Below, one piece after another: positions 28,735-36,326 of a DNA stretch of 64,000 nucleotides. Positions within the stretch are counted from its first letter, which is position 1, and every line of letters starts with the position of its first letter. The notes under the pieces are model-generated. The model was not told the origin of the DNA and made no database searches. It saw nothing but the letters and a program-made list of their open reading frames with translations. Position numbers and translations under genes: made by a program. Source of the stretch: Hyphomicrobiales bacterium (GTDB taxonomy: Bacteria > Pseudomonadota > Alphaproteobacteria > Rhizobiales > Rhizobiaceae); assembly GCA_900470195.1 (NCBI GenBank), contig UEIJ01000023.1, forward strand, positions 407,296-471,295, given 5' to 3'.

Positions 28735-29748
28735 ATGCGCTTCAATCAGCTTCTTCGCTCCTCTCCCAAAGGCCTTTATTGCCCGCCCGGCGATTTCTAC
28801 ATCGATCCGGTGCGCCCGGTGGAACGCGCGCTCATCACCCATGGGCACTCCGATCACGCACGCTCGGGCCACTCGCATGTGCTGGCAACCCCCGAAACCC
28901 TCGACATCATGGCGCTGCGCTACGGCGCAAACTTCGCGGAAGCGACGCAACCGATAAGCCTCGGCGAGAGCCTGACGATCAACGGCGTCCGGATAAGTTT
29001 TCATGGTGCGGGCCATGTGCTTGGCTCGGCTCAGATCGCGGTGGAAATGGACGGCATCCGCATCGTCGCTTCCGGCGATTACAAGCGCGCAGCCGATCCA
29101 ACTTGCGCGCCTTTCGAACCTGTCGCCTGCGATGTCTTCATCACCGAAGCAACCTTTGCCCTGCCGGTATTTCGTCATCCGGATGCATCCCACGAGATCG
29201 CGACGCTTCTCAAATCAATTCGGCAATTTCCCGAGCGTGCGCATCTTGTCGGGGCTTATTCGCTGGGAAAAGCACAGCGGGTCATCAAACTCATCCGCAA
29301 TGCCGGCTATGCCGAGCCGATCTACATTCACGGTGCGCTGGAAAAGATATGTGAATATTACCAGTCGCAAGGTATCGATCTCGGGCCTCTCGAACCGGCG
29401 AAACTGGAACGCAATGAGGCACAGCCGGATTTTGCAGGAAAGATCATCGTCGGCCCGCCATCGGCGTTTTCCGACCGCTGGGCGCGGCGGTTTCCCGATC
29501 CCGTTCCAGCCTTCGCCTCCGGCTGGATGCGCATTCGCCAGCGCGCCAGGCAGCAAGGCGTGGAACTGCCGCTGATCATTTCCGACCATTGCGACTGGGA
29601 TGAGCTGACGGCAACCATAACGGAAATCGCTCCCGCCGAAGTGTGGGTCACACATGGGCGGGAAGAAGCCCTTGTTCGCTGGTGCGAGTTGCAGAACATA
29701 GCGGCAAAGCCGCTGCACCTCATCGGCTATGAGGATGAGGGCGACTGA
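28735..29748 (+). CDS. Ligase-associated DNA damage response exonuclease (MBL fold)
   Basis: A 337-residue metallo-beta-lactamase-fold nuclease. The zinc motif HxHxDH is THGHSDHAR (about residue 35); further metal ligands appear in FHGAGHVLGSAQI, VASGDYK and ISDHCDWDEL, and the C-terminal VWVTHGREE completes the site. It resembles the SNM1/CPSF-type nucleases that process damaged ends before ligation. ATG 28735 was chosen over 28582 because the product then starts with the family's N-terminus (MRFNQLLRSSPKGLYCPPGDFYID). Its stop overlaps the ligase start (ATGA). Confidence 0.9.
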   Translation: MRFNQLLRSSPKGLYCPPGDFYIDPVRPVERALITHGHSDHARSGHSHVLATPETLDIMALRYGANFAEATQPISLGESLTINGVRISFHGAGHVLGSAQIAVEMDGIRIVASGDYKRAADPTCAPFEPVACDVFITEATFALPVFRHPDASHEIATLLKSIRQFPERAHLVGAYSLGKAQRVIKLIRNAGYAEPIYIHGALEKICEYYQSQGIDLGPLEPAKLERNEAQPDFAGKIIVGPPSAFSDRWARRFPDPVPAFASGWMRIRQRARQQGVELPLIISDHCDWDELTATITEIAPAEVWVTHGREEALVRWCELQNIAAKPLHLIGYEDEGD

Positions 29749-31367
29749 TGCGCGCTTTCGCCGAACTTCTCGACCGGCTGGTTCTGACGCCGCAGCGCAA
29801 CGGCAAGCTGCGATTGCTCATCGACTATTTCCGCACCGCGCCGGATCCTGATCGCGGGGTGGCGCTGGCCGCGATCACCCGCGATCTTGAACTGCAAAGC
29901 GTAAAACCGGCCATGTTGCGGGCGCTCATCGCCGAGCGGACAGACCCGACATTATTTGCCTATTCCTACGACTATGTCGGTGACCTTGCCGAAACGATTT
30001 CGCTGATCTGGCCCGGCCCCAGCGAAACGGCTCCCGGGGCAGATCTTCCGCTTGGTATCGTAGTGCACGAATTACAGAATGCGTCGCGCCGCGAAGGTCC
30101 GATGCTCGTAGCCGGGTGGCTTGACATACTTGGCATTTCTGAACGTTATGCGCTGTTGAAGCTTGTCACCGGCGGCTTGCGCGTCGGTGTTTCCGCCCGT
30201 CTCGCCAAACAGGCGCTGGCGGATTTCGGTGGCGTCGACATCGTGGAAATAGAAGAACTCTGGCACGGCCAGTCACCGCCCTATGAAGCGCTTTTCGCCT
30301 GGCTGGAAGGTCGCGGTGAAAAACCGGCAGCCACCGCAGCCGCGCCGTTTCGCCCAGTCATGCTGGCGACGGCCCTTGATGAAGCGGAAATTCCCGCGCT
30401 CGACGCATCCGCCTTTACCGCCGAGTGGAAATGGGACGGCATTCGCGTTCAGGCCGTCGCCGAAAACGGTATACGCCGTCTCTATTCACGCACCGGGGAC
30501 GATATTTCCGGCGCGTTTCCGGATATTCTGGAAGCCATGGATTTCGAAGGTGCAATCGACGGCGAGTTGCTCGTCGGCCATCACGGCGAAACCGGCATAG
30601 AAACCGCTACCTTTTCCGACCTCCAGCAAAGGCTGAACCGCAAGACCGTAAGCGCAAAGCAGCTACGCGACTATCCGGCTTTCGTGCGGGCCTATGACCT
30701 GTTGCAGGAAGGCAACCAGCAGACCGGTGCCGATTTGCGCGCCCTGCCCTTTCTGGAGCGCCGCGCGCGCCTGCAAAGCTTTGTCAGCAGGCTCGATCCG
30801 CGCCGCTTCGATCTCTCGCCCGTTCTGCCATTTTCCGACTTTGAGGAACTGGCGCGGTTTCGCGCCAGTCCGCCACATCCGGTCATCGAAGGCGTCATGC
30901 TGAAACGCCACGACAGTACCTATCTTCCGGGCCGTCCCAAGGGACCGTGGTTCAAATGGAAACGCGATCCCTTCACCGTCGATGCGGTGATCGTCTATGC
31001 CCAGCGCGGGCACGGCAAACGGTCGAGCTATTATTCCGATTTTACGTTCGCCGTCTGGACGGGACCGGAGGATGAACCCGTGCTGGTGCCGGTCGGCAAG
31101 GCCTATTTCGGCTTTACGGACGAGGAACTGAAATTGCTGGACAAGTTTGTGCGCGAAAATACCACAGAACGTTTCGGGCCGGTGCGATCCGTGCGCGCCG
31201 AACCTGATCATGGGCTGGTCGTGGAAGTCGCCTTTGAAGGTCTCAACCGTTCCACGCGCCACAAATCGGGCGTCGCCATGCGCTTTCCGCGGTTCTCGCG
31301 GCTTCGCTGGGACAAGCCGCCCCGCGAAGCGGACCGGCTTGAAACACTGGAAAAACTGCTGACCTGA
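29748..31367 (+). CDS. Cisplatin-damage-response ATP-dependent DNA ligase
   Basis: A 539-residue ATP-dependent DNA ligase, separate from the essential NAD-dependent LigA. The N-terminal helical domain (about 1-200) is followed by the nucleotidyltransferase motif I EWKWDGIR with the adenylated lysine near residue 229. Other motifs are RLYSRTGDDIS, IDGELL and EGVMLKRHDSTY, and motif V is PWFKWKRDPFTVDAV. A C-terminal OB-fold domain ends the protein. It is translationally coupled to the exonuclease and together with lhr and pdeM forms the four-gene repair island. Confidence 0.93.
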   Translation: MRAFAELLDRLVLTPQRNGKLRLLIDYFRTAPDPDRGVALAAITRDLELQSVKPAMLRALIAERTDPTLFAYSYDYVGDLAETISLIWPGPSETAPGADLPLGIVVHELQNASRREGPMLVAGWLDILGISERYALLKLVTGGLRVGVSARLAKQALADFGGVDIVEIEELWHGQSPPYEALFAWLEGRGEKPAATAAAPFRPVMLATALDEAEIPALDASAFTAEWKWDGIRVQAVAENGIRRLYSRTGDDISGAFPDILEAMDFEGAIDGELLVGHHGETGIETATFSDLQQRLNRKTVSAKQLRDYPAFVRAYDLLQEGNQQTGADLRALPFLERRARLQSFVSRLDPRRFDLSPVLPFSDFEELARFRASPPHPVIEGVMLKRHDSTYLPGRPKGPWFKWKRDPFTVDAVIVYAQRGHGKRSSYYSDFTFAVWTGPEDEPVLVPVGKAYFGFTDEELKLLDKFVRENTTERFGPVRSVRAEPDHGLVVEVAFEGLNRSTRHKSGVAMRFPRFSRLRWDKPPREADRLETLEKLLT

Positions 31368-32432
31368 TTATTCGGCCGCCGTGGAAACGCGGATTTCGTA
31401 GATGTTGACCGGCTTGCCGGAACCGCTGAGGTCCGAATTGACCGTGATCGTGCCTGCACGGCCTGCCTTCTTGCCCGATGGCATATCCATGTCGAAAAGG
31501 AAATCGCTCGCGGAATCGCGCACGTCATAGCGCCTGCGTCCGCAATCGCCGAGACCGCCGAAATCGCAGTTGACCGACATCTGGGTCATCTTGCCATCAT
31601 CAGCACGCGCCACGATATCGAAGGTCGCCGTCTTTCCCGCGAGTTGATCCAAAATGCCTTCACCCACATCGAATGTGACCGTATCTTCAGCACCGGCGGA
31701 TTGGATACGGGCAAAACTGCGCGTGCCCTCCTGCCTGATTTCAGCCGTGGCGCGCCCCTTGACGGCCATGCGTGTGGCCTCAGAGGGCTGGAAGATGGTT
31801 ATCCATTTCAACCCGCCCGGCTCCTCGCCTTCTTTCAAAGGCGCAATATTGCCTTCGCCATGCAGCGGATTATTCGCCGGTCCGCGGCTCAGATCGATAA
31901 AGCTGTTATAAAGCGAATAGCCGATGAAAGCCGCTACGGCGAGCACAAGCGCCGGAATGCCGTAGCTGTAGAAAGGCGAATGGCGCTTCTTCTTCCGGCG
32001 ATCCTTCCGCGAGACGCCGCCTTCATAGCCAAGGTCTGAATTGCTGCGCTTTTTCTGCCGCGAAGTCGAACGAATATCGCCGGTATCGAGCGCGGGCGAC
32101 GTTTGCTCCACCCTGTCGCCCAAAACCGGGTCTTCCCTCAGCGGAGCATCGAGCGTCGGCTCGTGACGAGCGCTCTTATCTTCGCCAGTCTTGAATTCCT
32201 GTTCGATGCCGGAGATTGCGTCCTTCAGCTTCTGGCGACGCTGTTCCTTTTGCGCGTCGCTGAGCGCGGTGTTCGTCGCGAGCGCGCGCTCATGCGCACC
32301 CCAGGCCGATTCATAGATTCGCTGGCGGGTCGCCGGATTATATGCGTCAGCCTTGGCAAATGCATTCCTGATCGCGCGCTCGATACTTTCCAAAGGCTGC
32401 TCTTCCCTTGTTCGTTTTTCCCGCCGTTTCAT
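31368..32432 (-). CDS. Single-pass membrane protein of unknown function, basic cytoplasmic N-terminus
   Basis: The 354-residue protein has a helical cytoplasmic region with a conserved-looking block (ESIERAIRNAFAKADAYNPATRQRIYESAWGAHERAL), a disordered basic linker (RKDRRKKKRHS) and one membrane helix (YGIPALVLAVAAFIGYSLYN, about 160-180). A periplasmic domain of about 150 residues follows, with a CDFGGLGDCGRRRYDV cysteine pair likely to form a disulfide. Such proteins are conserved in Rhizobiales without a known role. ATG 32432 has AGGG upstream; an adjacent GTG adds one residue. Its stop abuts the convergent ligase stop. Confidence 0.75.
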   Translation of the reverse strand: MKRREKRTREEQPLESIERAIRNAFAKADAYNPATRQRIYESAWGAHERALATNTALSDAQKEQRRQKLKDAISGIEQEFKTGEDKSARHEPTLDAPLREDPVLGDRVEQTSPALDTGDIRSTSRQKKRSNSDLGYEGGVSRKDRRKKKRHSPFYSYGIPALVLAVAAFIGYSLYNSFIDLSRGPANNPLHGEGNIAPLKEGEEPGGLKWITIFQPSEATRMAVKGRATAEIRQEGTRSFARIQSAGAEDTVTFDVGEGILDQLAGKTATFDIVARADDGKMTQMSVNCDFGGLGDCGRRRYDVRDSASDFLFDMDMPSGKKAGRAGTITVNSDLSGSGKPVNIYEIRVSTAAE

Positions 32433-32435
32433 CAC

Positions 32436-32813
32436 GCCCTCAACAGGAGCTGGCGGTTCCCGATGCAGACGATTTCATAAGCCTCAGCGAAATTAACGTC
32501 TGAATCAAGGCATTTACCTGTTCATCACCCGCTTTGACTAGCCGATAAGCTTAACAGAGACACCAAATATTAACTCTGAATGCGGTTTTCCCCCATCCGT
32601 ATAGTTCTGTAATACCAAACTGCACCCATTGCAGGTGCGCGAAACATCCTGAACTATAGCGGCGATTCCTTTTTGAAGGTGGCGCCATAAAGAGGGAATC
32701 CCATATCGACCCGGTTCGGCATGTTCTATTGCAATGTCCGAGAGATGACTGACGACGACAGACCGGTTCGCGCGCTTTTGATATTGCCGTTGGGCATGGA
32801 GATGCTAGAACCA
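32436..32813. other. Gap upstream of the nitronate monooxygenase gene
   Basis: No gene seen. A possible rightward promoter is TTGCCG near 32784 with TAGAAC about 16 bases on, just before the operator at 32814. Confidence 0.35.
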
Positions 32814-32834
32814 TTACGTTTACGGAAACGTCAA
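32814..32834. promoter_or_regulatory. Operator shared with the beta-oxidation operon
   Basis: TTACGTTTACGGAAACGTC continues with AA. Bases 32816-32834 are the exact reverse complement of 16902-16920 (19/19). The inverted repeat ends 19 bases before the ATG of the nitronate monooxygenase gene, so a bound protein would act at or just after the transcription start. Confidence 0.6.
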
Positions 32835-32853
32835 TCATGGAGGACGATTGAAG

Positions 32854-33822
32854 ATGGCCTTGCCGGATATTCTGAAAAGCAGATTGCGCATCCCGGTGGT
32901 GGGCGCCCCCCTATTCATCATTTCGCATCCGGCTCTGGTTATGGCGCAGTGCAAGGCAGGCGTCGTCGGTTCGTTTCCCGCGCTCAATGCCCGTCCTGAA
33001 GCGCAGCTCGACGAGTGGCTGGCGGAGATCACCGAAGGGCTTGCCGCTTACGACAAGGCCAATCCGGACCAGCCATCGGCACCTTTTGCCGTCAATCAGA
33101 TCGTGCACCGTTCCAACAAGCGCCTTGAGCACGATCTCGGCCTTTGCGTGAAGTACAAGGTGCCGATCGTCATCTCCTCGCTCGGTGCCGTGCCGGAGGT
33201 GAATGCGGCAATCCATTCCTATGGCGGCATCGTCCTTCATGACGTCATCAACAACCGTCACGCCAATTCGGCGATCCGCAAGGGTGCGGATGGCCTCATC
33301 GCGGTGGCGGCCGGTGCAGGCGGCCATGCCGGTTCGCTGTCGCCCTTCGCGCTCGTGCAGGAAATCCGCTCCTGGTTCGACGGCCCCCTGCTCCTTTCAG
33401 GCGCCATCGCCAATGGCGGCTCGATCCTGGCCGCGCAGGCCATGGGCGCCGATCTCGCCTATATCGGCTCGCCCTTCATTGCCACGACGGAGGCGCGTGC
33501 AACGGATGCATATAAGCAGATGATCGTCGATTCGACTTCATCCGACATCGTCTATTCAAACTACTTCACCGGCATTGCGGGCAACTACCTGAAGCCGTCC
33601 ATCGCCAATTCGGGCATGGACCCCGACAATCTTCCGGAAGCCGATCCTTCCAAGATGGATTTCGAGACGGCGCAACACGAAGGCGCCAAGGCCTGGAAAG
33701 ATATCTGGGGCTGCGGCCAGGGTATCGGTGCGATCCATGAAGTTGCGCCTGCCGGAAAACTGATCGATCGCCTTGAGCGCGAATATAAGGAAGCTCGCCA
33801 GCGTCTCTGCGCGGGTATATGA
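32854..33822 (+). CDS. Nitronate monooxygenase (2-nitropropane dioxygenase family)
   Basis: A 322-residue FMN-dependent TIM-barrel enzyme that oxidises alkyl nitronates; relatives include enoyl reductase-like flavoproteins. Family blocks: VGAPLFIISHPALVMAQCKAGVVGSFPALNAR, VHRSNKRLEHDLGLCVKYKVPIVISSLG, GADGLIAVAAGAGGHAGSLSPFALV, the phosphate-binding AIANGGSILAAQAMGADLAYIGSPF and a C-terminal GCGQGIGAI. ATG 32854 has GGAGGA nine bases upstream; a TTG two codons earlier is less likely. The shared operator upstream suggests control with fatty-acyl or branched-chain catabolism. Confidence 0.88.
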   Translation: MALPDILKSRLRIPVVGAPLFIISHPALVMAQCKAGVVGSFPALNARPEAQLDEWLAEITEGLAAYDKANPDQPSAPFAVNQIVHRSNKRLEHDLGLCVKYKVPIVISSLGAVPEVNAAIHSYGGIVLHDVINNRHANSAIRKGADGLIAVAAGAGGHAGSLSPFALVQEIRSWFDGPLLLSGAIANGGSILAAQAMGADLAYIGSPFIATTEARATDAYKQMIVDSTSSDIVYSNYFTGIAGNYLKPSIANSGMDPDNLPEADPSKMDFETAQHEGAKAWKDIWGCGQGIGAIHEVAPAGKLIDRLEREYKEARQRLCAGI

Positions 33823-33841
33823 TTCCCGGATTATGTCGGTA

Positions 33842-33867
33842 CCGCGCCGGCGAGACGCCTGGCGCGG
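33842..33867 (+). terminator. GC-rich hairpin after the nitronate monooxygenase gene
   Basis: CCGCGCC and GGCGCGG pair, with an inner GGCG/CGCC helix and a single-base bulge. There is no T-run, so intrinsic termination is uncertain. Confidence 0.4.
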
Positions 33868-34091
33868 GACCCTCACCGTCCACATTCACAATGCAATGCC
33901 GTTTGCATCCTCCAGAATGGTCGTGTTTCCACATTGCCGGACGCCTGTGATGTCCGTGCGGTAAAAGCTTTTGAACAAACGTAGAGATTGTTTGATTTGG
34001 GCCTTGCTTTCCTTCCTGCTTTTGGTTATCAGCGCACCGTCCAGCCGGAAACGGTTGGCTTCCTTCGGGAAATTGGAACGCAACGTTCCGG

Positions 34092-34167
34092 GCCGCTTTA
34101 GCTCAGTTGGTAGAGCACATCATTCGTAATGATGGGGTCAGGTGTTCGAGTCACCTAAGCGGCACCA
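34092..34167 (+). tRNA. tRNA-Thr (anticodon CGT)
   Basis: The acceptor stem GCCGCTT/AAGCGGC, D arm (GCTC-AGTTGGTA-GAGC), anticodon stem CATCA/TGATG with loop TTCGTAA (anticodon CGT at 34125-34127) and T arm (AGGTG-TTCGAGT-CACCT) all fold. CCA is encoded at 34165-34167. The prophage begins just downstream, so the 3' half is probably the attachment site and the tRNA has been restored by the phage. Confidence 0.95.
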
Positions 34168-34223
34168 TAAAATCAATGACTTAGCACCTGATGCACAGTC
34201 CGGCAAAAATCCTACTCACCACA

Positions 34224-34239
34224 TACTCACAAGTGAGTA
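34224..34239 (-). terminator. Small hairpin at the end of the lysis operon
   Basis: TACTCAC and GTGAGTA separated by AA, 7 bases beyond the last phage stop codon. On the plus strand it is followed by a T-rich stretch, not on the minus strand, so it may protect from, rather than end, late transcription. Confidence 0.35.
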
Positions 34240-34245
34240 AGATTG

Positions 34246-34497
34246 CTATTTTTGAAACCAGCCCCAGATTTTAAGCGTGTTTTCGTACAATGATGCGATG
34301 CCGACAATGATTGCCAGAACGGTTATCGCGAGCCACTTCACGACATGGCCCATGGTGCGGACGGTCGCATAAAACTTGATGGCATCTTCCAGATTGTCGA
34401 TATCGTCTTCGTCCAGCTTCGAAAGAAAATCCTTCGTTCGCTCTGGAAGTTCGACCATGCGGTTAACTGTTGGTGCTTCGTTGTCCATTGGCGTCAT
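34246..34497 (-). CDS. Small phage membrane protein, last gene of the lysis cassette
   Basis: An 83-residue protein with an acidic helical N-terminus (ERTKDFLSKLDEDDIDNLEDAIKFYATV) and one C-terminal membrane helix (VVKWLAITVLAIIVGIASLY). ATG 34497 overlaps the stop of the lipoprotein gene by 4 bases (ATGA), fixing the start. The layout resembles small holin or antiholin-like proteins found next to phage spanins. The role is inferred from position only. Confidence 0.65.
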   Translation of the reverse strand: MTPMDNEAPTVNRMVELPERTKDFLSKLDEDDIDNLEDAIKFYATVRTMGHVVKWLAITVLAIIVGIASLYENTLKIWGWFQK

Positions 34498-34685
34498 GCC
34501 TTCCACCCGCATAGCTTTGCGCCCTTTTCATTGTGAGAAAGCATCGCTGAAACCTCCCGGTCAGTCATAGCAGCCAGAGCGGCAAGCGAAGGGCGCATAG
34601 GGGACGAAACCAAACAGAATGAGCCTTGCGGGCTGGCGCAGGCCGAAAGGGCGCAGAATGCCGCCAGTGCAATTACCTTGACCAT
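34494..34685 (-). CDS. Candidate outer-membrane spanin (Rz1-like lipoprotein)
   Basis: A 63-residue lipoprotein: signal MVKVIALAAFCALSAC with lipobox LSAC and Cys at residue 16, followed by a short hydrophilic chain. It begins inside the end of the preceding gene (13-base overlap in another frame), as Rz1 genes often do with Rz. A short lipoprotein directly after holin and a membrane-anchored helical protein is the expected place for an o-spanin. There is little proline, unlike lambda Rz1, so the call is moderate. Confidence 0.6.
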   Translation of the reverse strand: MVKVIALAAFCALSACASPQGSFCLVSSPMRPSLAALAAMTDREVSAMLSHNEKGAKLCGWKA

Positions 34686-34915
34686 TTCGACAGCCTTTCA
34701 CGGTTTGTATCGGCGTCCCGGCCCGCAATGGCCGCGTCAATCTCGTCGGCAACGGAGCGAGCGGCAGAGCTTTCATCCTTCTGCCGGGTCTTTTCAGCAC
34801 CTTTGCCATCTGCCCGGCCCTTCAGGTACAGGCCGAGCGCGCCAGCGATGGCAAGACCGATATAGGCCACCCATCCATTCGAAGCGGCGATAAGGCCAAT
34901 GATTGCTTCAAGCAT
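34673..34915 (-). CDS. Candidate inner-membrane spanin (Rz-like)
   Basis: The 80-residue protein has one N-terminal membrane helix (GWVAYIGLAIAGALGLYLKG, about 14-33). A charged helical periplasmic segment follows (ADGKGAEKTRQKDESSAARSVADEIDAAIAGRDADTNRERLSKW). This is i-spanin topology, and the next gene is an overlapping lipoprotein. Its start overlaps the holin gene by 8 bases. Spanin pairs fuse inner and outer membranes in the last step of Gram-negative lysis. Shorter than lambda Rz, but comparable to other compact i-spanins. Confidence 0.6.
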   Translation of the reverse strand: MLEAIIGLIAASNGWVAYIGLAIAGALGLYLKGRADGKGAEKTRQKDESSAARSVADEIDAAIAGRDADTNRERLSKWSR

Positions 34916-35126
34916 GGTCTGCCTCTCCTACCTTGTATCGCAGAAGGCGTGCCTTTTTGTTGATCTGGTGGCGGTCGTACAGCCACCAGACAAACACGAT
35001 GCCATTCACGATGACGCCTATCAGGGCATCGGCTGCGCCGTCATCCAGCCAGCCGCGCGCAATCAACATGCCGCCGACAACCTGAAGGATTTGGCGGATG
35101 ATTGGGATGAGAAGGGCGATATCCAT
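34908..35126 (-). CDS. Putative phage holin
   Basis: A 72-residue membrane protein. ATG 35126 overlaps the endolysin stop (ATGA). An N-terminal amphipathic/hydrophobic helix (DIALLIPIIRQILQVVGGMLIARG), a short turn (WLDDGAADAL) and a second helix (IGVIVNGIVFVWWLYDRH) precede a basic tail (INKKARLLRYK). Size, two-helix topology and the place right after the endolysin gene fit a holin; the sequence resembles the family called Pam3-gp28-type holins. Holins time lysis by forming inner-membrane lesions. Confidence 0.72.
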   Translation of the reverse strand: MDIALLIPIIRQILQVVGGMLIARGWLDDGAADALIGVIVNGIVFVWWLYDRHQINKKARLLRYKVGEADHA

Positions 35127-35764
35127 CACTTGCCCCCACCGAACAATGCAGCGATGGCCGCGAAGACGGATGCCCAAAAGCCAGTTGACGATTGTGGCAC
35201 CGGCGCGCCTACCGGAATTGAAGTCACGCCGCTTGGCGCTGCCTTCACTCGATCAAGCACCGCCTCGACCTTTTCCGGCGAAACCAGAGACTTATTGAGG
35301 GCGTCGCCAGCGTAAAAGCTCTGGCCGCGCTTCAGGTCGCGGTGCGCGCCCTTGACTGCGGTCAGAACCGGAAGGGAAGCCCATTCCTGCGCCAGACGCT
35401 TGCCAAATTCTGCGCGGCTGATCTTGCCTGACATATAGTCCTCATAGCCGCGCCGCTTCAGCAGGTGGAATGCAAGCCGATCCTGCAAGTTGGCATCGAA
35501 TACCTGTGTTCCTCGCAAACCAAGCTCGCGTGACAAATCTTGCAATGTGGCGCGCATGAACTGGTATCGGCCTGATGCCGACGATTTGAAACGCTTGGTG
35601 AAAGACGCCTGCGCGTCGATAAGCTCGCCAATGGTCATTTTGGTGATCGGAGTAGGCAACTTGTTCTGATTATTGCCATAGATCACGTCATAACCGCGCG
35701 GGGCTTCGATATCGCCAATGAAATCGAGAAGAATTGCGGCTCCTGCCGGGACTGTCTTGTCCAT
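35126..35764 (-). CDS. Phage endolysin (lysozyme / lytic transglycosylase-like)
   Basis: The 212-residue protein has a glycosidase-like domain (about 1-150). It holds LDFIGDIEAPRGYDVIYGNN (the Glu is a catalytic candidate), KMTIGELI and SSASGRYQFMRATLQDL, a pattern typical of lambda R/GH104-type and related phage lysozymes. The C-terminus carries a linker and a hydrophobic tail (GFWASVFAAIAALFGGG). No N-terminal signal is seen. ATG 35764 has GGAAGG seven bases upstream; a TTG at 35782 is weaker. Heads the lysis block and lies just downstream of an intrinsic terminator and of a copy of the 21-bp phage motif. Confidence 0.8.
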   Translation of the reverse strand: MDKTVPAGAAILLDFIGDIEAPRGYDVIYGNNQNKLPTPITKMTIGELIDAQASFTKRFKSSASGRYQFMRATLQDLSRELGLRGTQVFDANLQDRLAFHLLKRRGYEDYMSGKISRAEFGKRLAQEWASLPVLTAVKGAHRDLKRGQSFYAGDALNKSLVSPEKVEAVLDRVKAAPSGVTSIPVGAPVPQSSTGFWASVFAAIAALFGGGK

Positions 35765-35780
35765 AAACTTGCCTTCCGCC

Positions 35781-35808
35781 AAATGAAAAAGCCGCCCCGA
35801 AGGACGGC
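35781..35808 (-). terminator. Leftward terminator immediately upstream of the endolysin gene
   Basis: On the minus strand GCCGTCC and GGGCGGC pair (one U-G) around a TTCG loop and are followed by TTTTTCATTT. It sits between the fifth copy of the phage motif and the endolysin ribosome site, so transcripts arriving from upstream should stop here unless read-through is allowed. Confidence 0.8.
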
Positions 35809-35817
35809 ATTTGCGAG

Positions 35818-35838
35818 GCGAAAGACTGAGGGACTTGC
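35818..35838 (-). promoter_or_regulatory. 21-bp phage motif, copy A (upstream of endolysin)
   Basis: Plus-strand GCGAAAGACTGAGGG followed by ACTTGC; identical to copy C at 43753. It is 53 bases upstream of the endolysin ATG and just after the stop of the 161-residue gene. Read leftward it would be a promoter or activator site for the lysis block. Confidence 0.6.
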
Positions 35839-35839
35839 C

Positions 35840-36325
35840 TTAAACCTGAGCGAATTGAAGCCAAACAGCGTCTACTTGGTCATCAGTCAATCCAAGGATC
35901 GGAATAAGCTGGACAATGAGTGGATGTAGGCGGCGGAACTCACTGGCATATTGCCACTCAATTTCTGCTTGCTCTCTATCTGGACTTGGCAGCGCAGAAA
36001 TAGCAGCAGGAACCGCATCCAGCTTGCCGAGCGAAAGAAGGCCAAGCCGAAGTTGCCGAGCCGTCAGGTTTGGCATTGCGGCACGCTTTTCGTCCGGCGT
36101 CGGTTCTGGAATGGTGATGGCCACCCACTCGCCATCTTTCCATTCATGCGGGCCGTCTGGCTTCAGCGGCACAATAACAGCGTCGGAAAGAGTAGCTACG
36201 GTATGCTCGGCCTCATCAAGGAGCCTAAACTTCAACACCCCATCTTCAGACGAAATAAGTTCCGCGCCGTCAGGGGCCGTTGCTTCGAAATAGCCAGCAG
36301 ACTGGCTGAAAAGCCCGATTTCCAT
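35840..36325 (-). CDS. Putative tail fibre assembly / fibre-associated protein
   Basis: The 161-residue soluble protein follows the tail fibre gene after one base. It begins with a short beta-rich part (LFSQSAGYFEATAPDGAELISSEDGVLKFRLL) and has a PDGPHEWKDGEWVAITI stretch like the Pro/Trp-rich linker of tail fibre assembly proteins. The C-terminal helical half (ARQLRLGLLSLGKLDAVPAAISALP) resembles the Tfa-like or DUF4376-like module that sits after fibres. Chaperone or attached-protein roles are both possible. Confidence 0.6.
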   Translation of the reverse strand: MEIGLFSQSAGYFEATAPDGAELISSEDGVLKFRLLDEAEHTVATLSDAVIVPLKPDGPHEWKDGEWVAITIPEPTPDEKRAAMPNLTARQLRLGLLSLGKLDAVPAAISALPSPDREQAEIEWQYASEFRRLHPLIVQLIPILGLTDDQVDAVWLQFAQV

Positions 36326-36326
36326 T

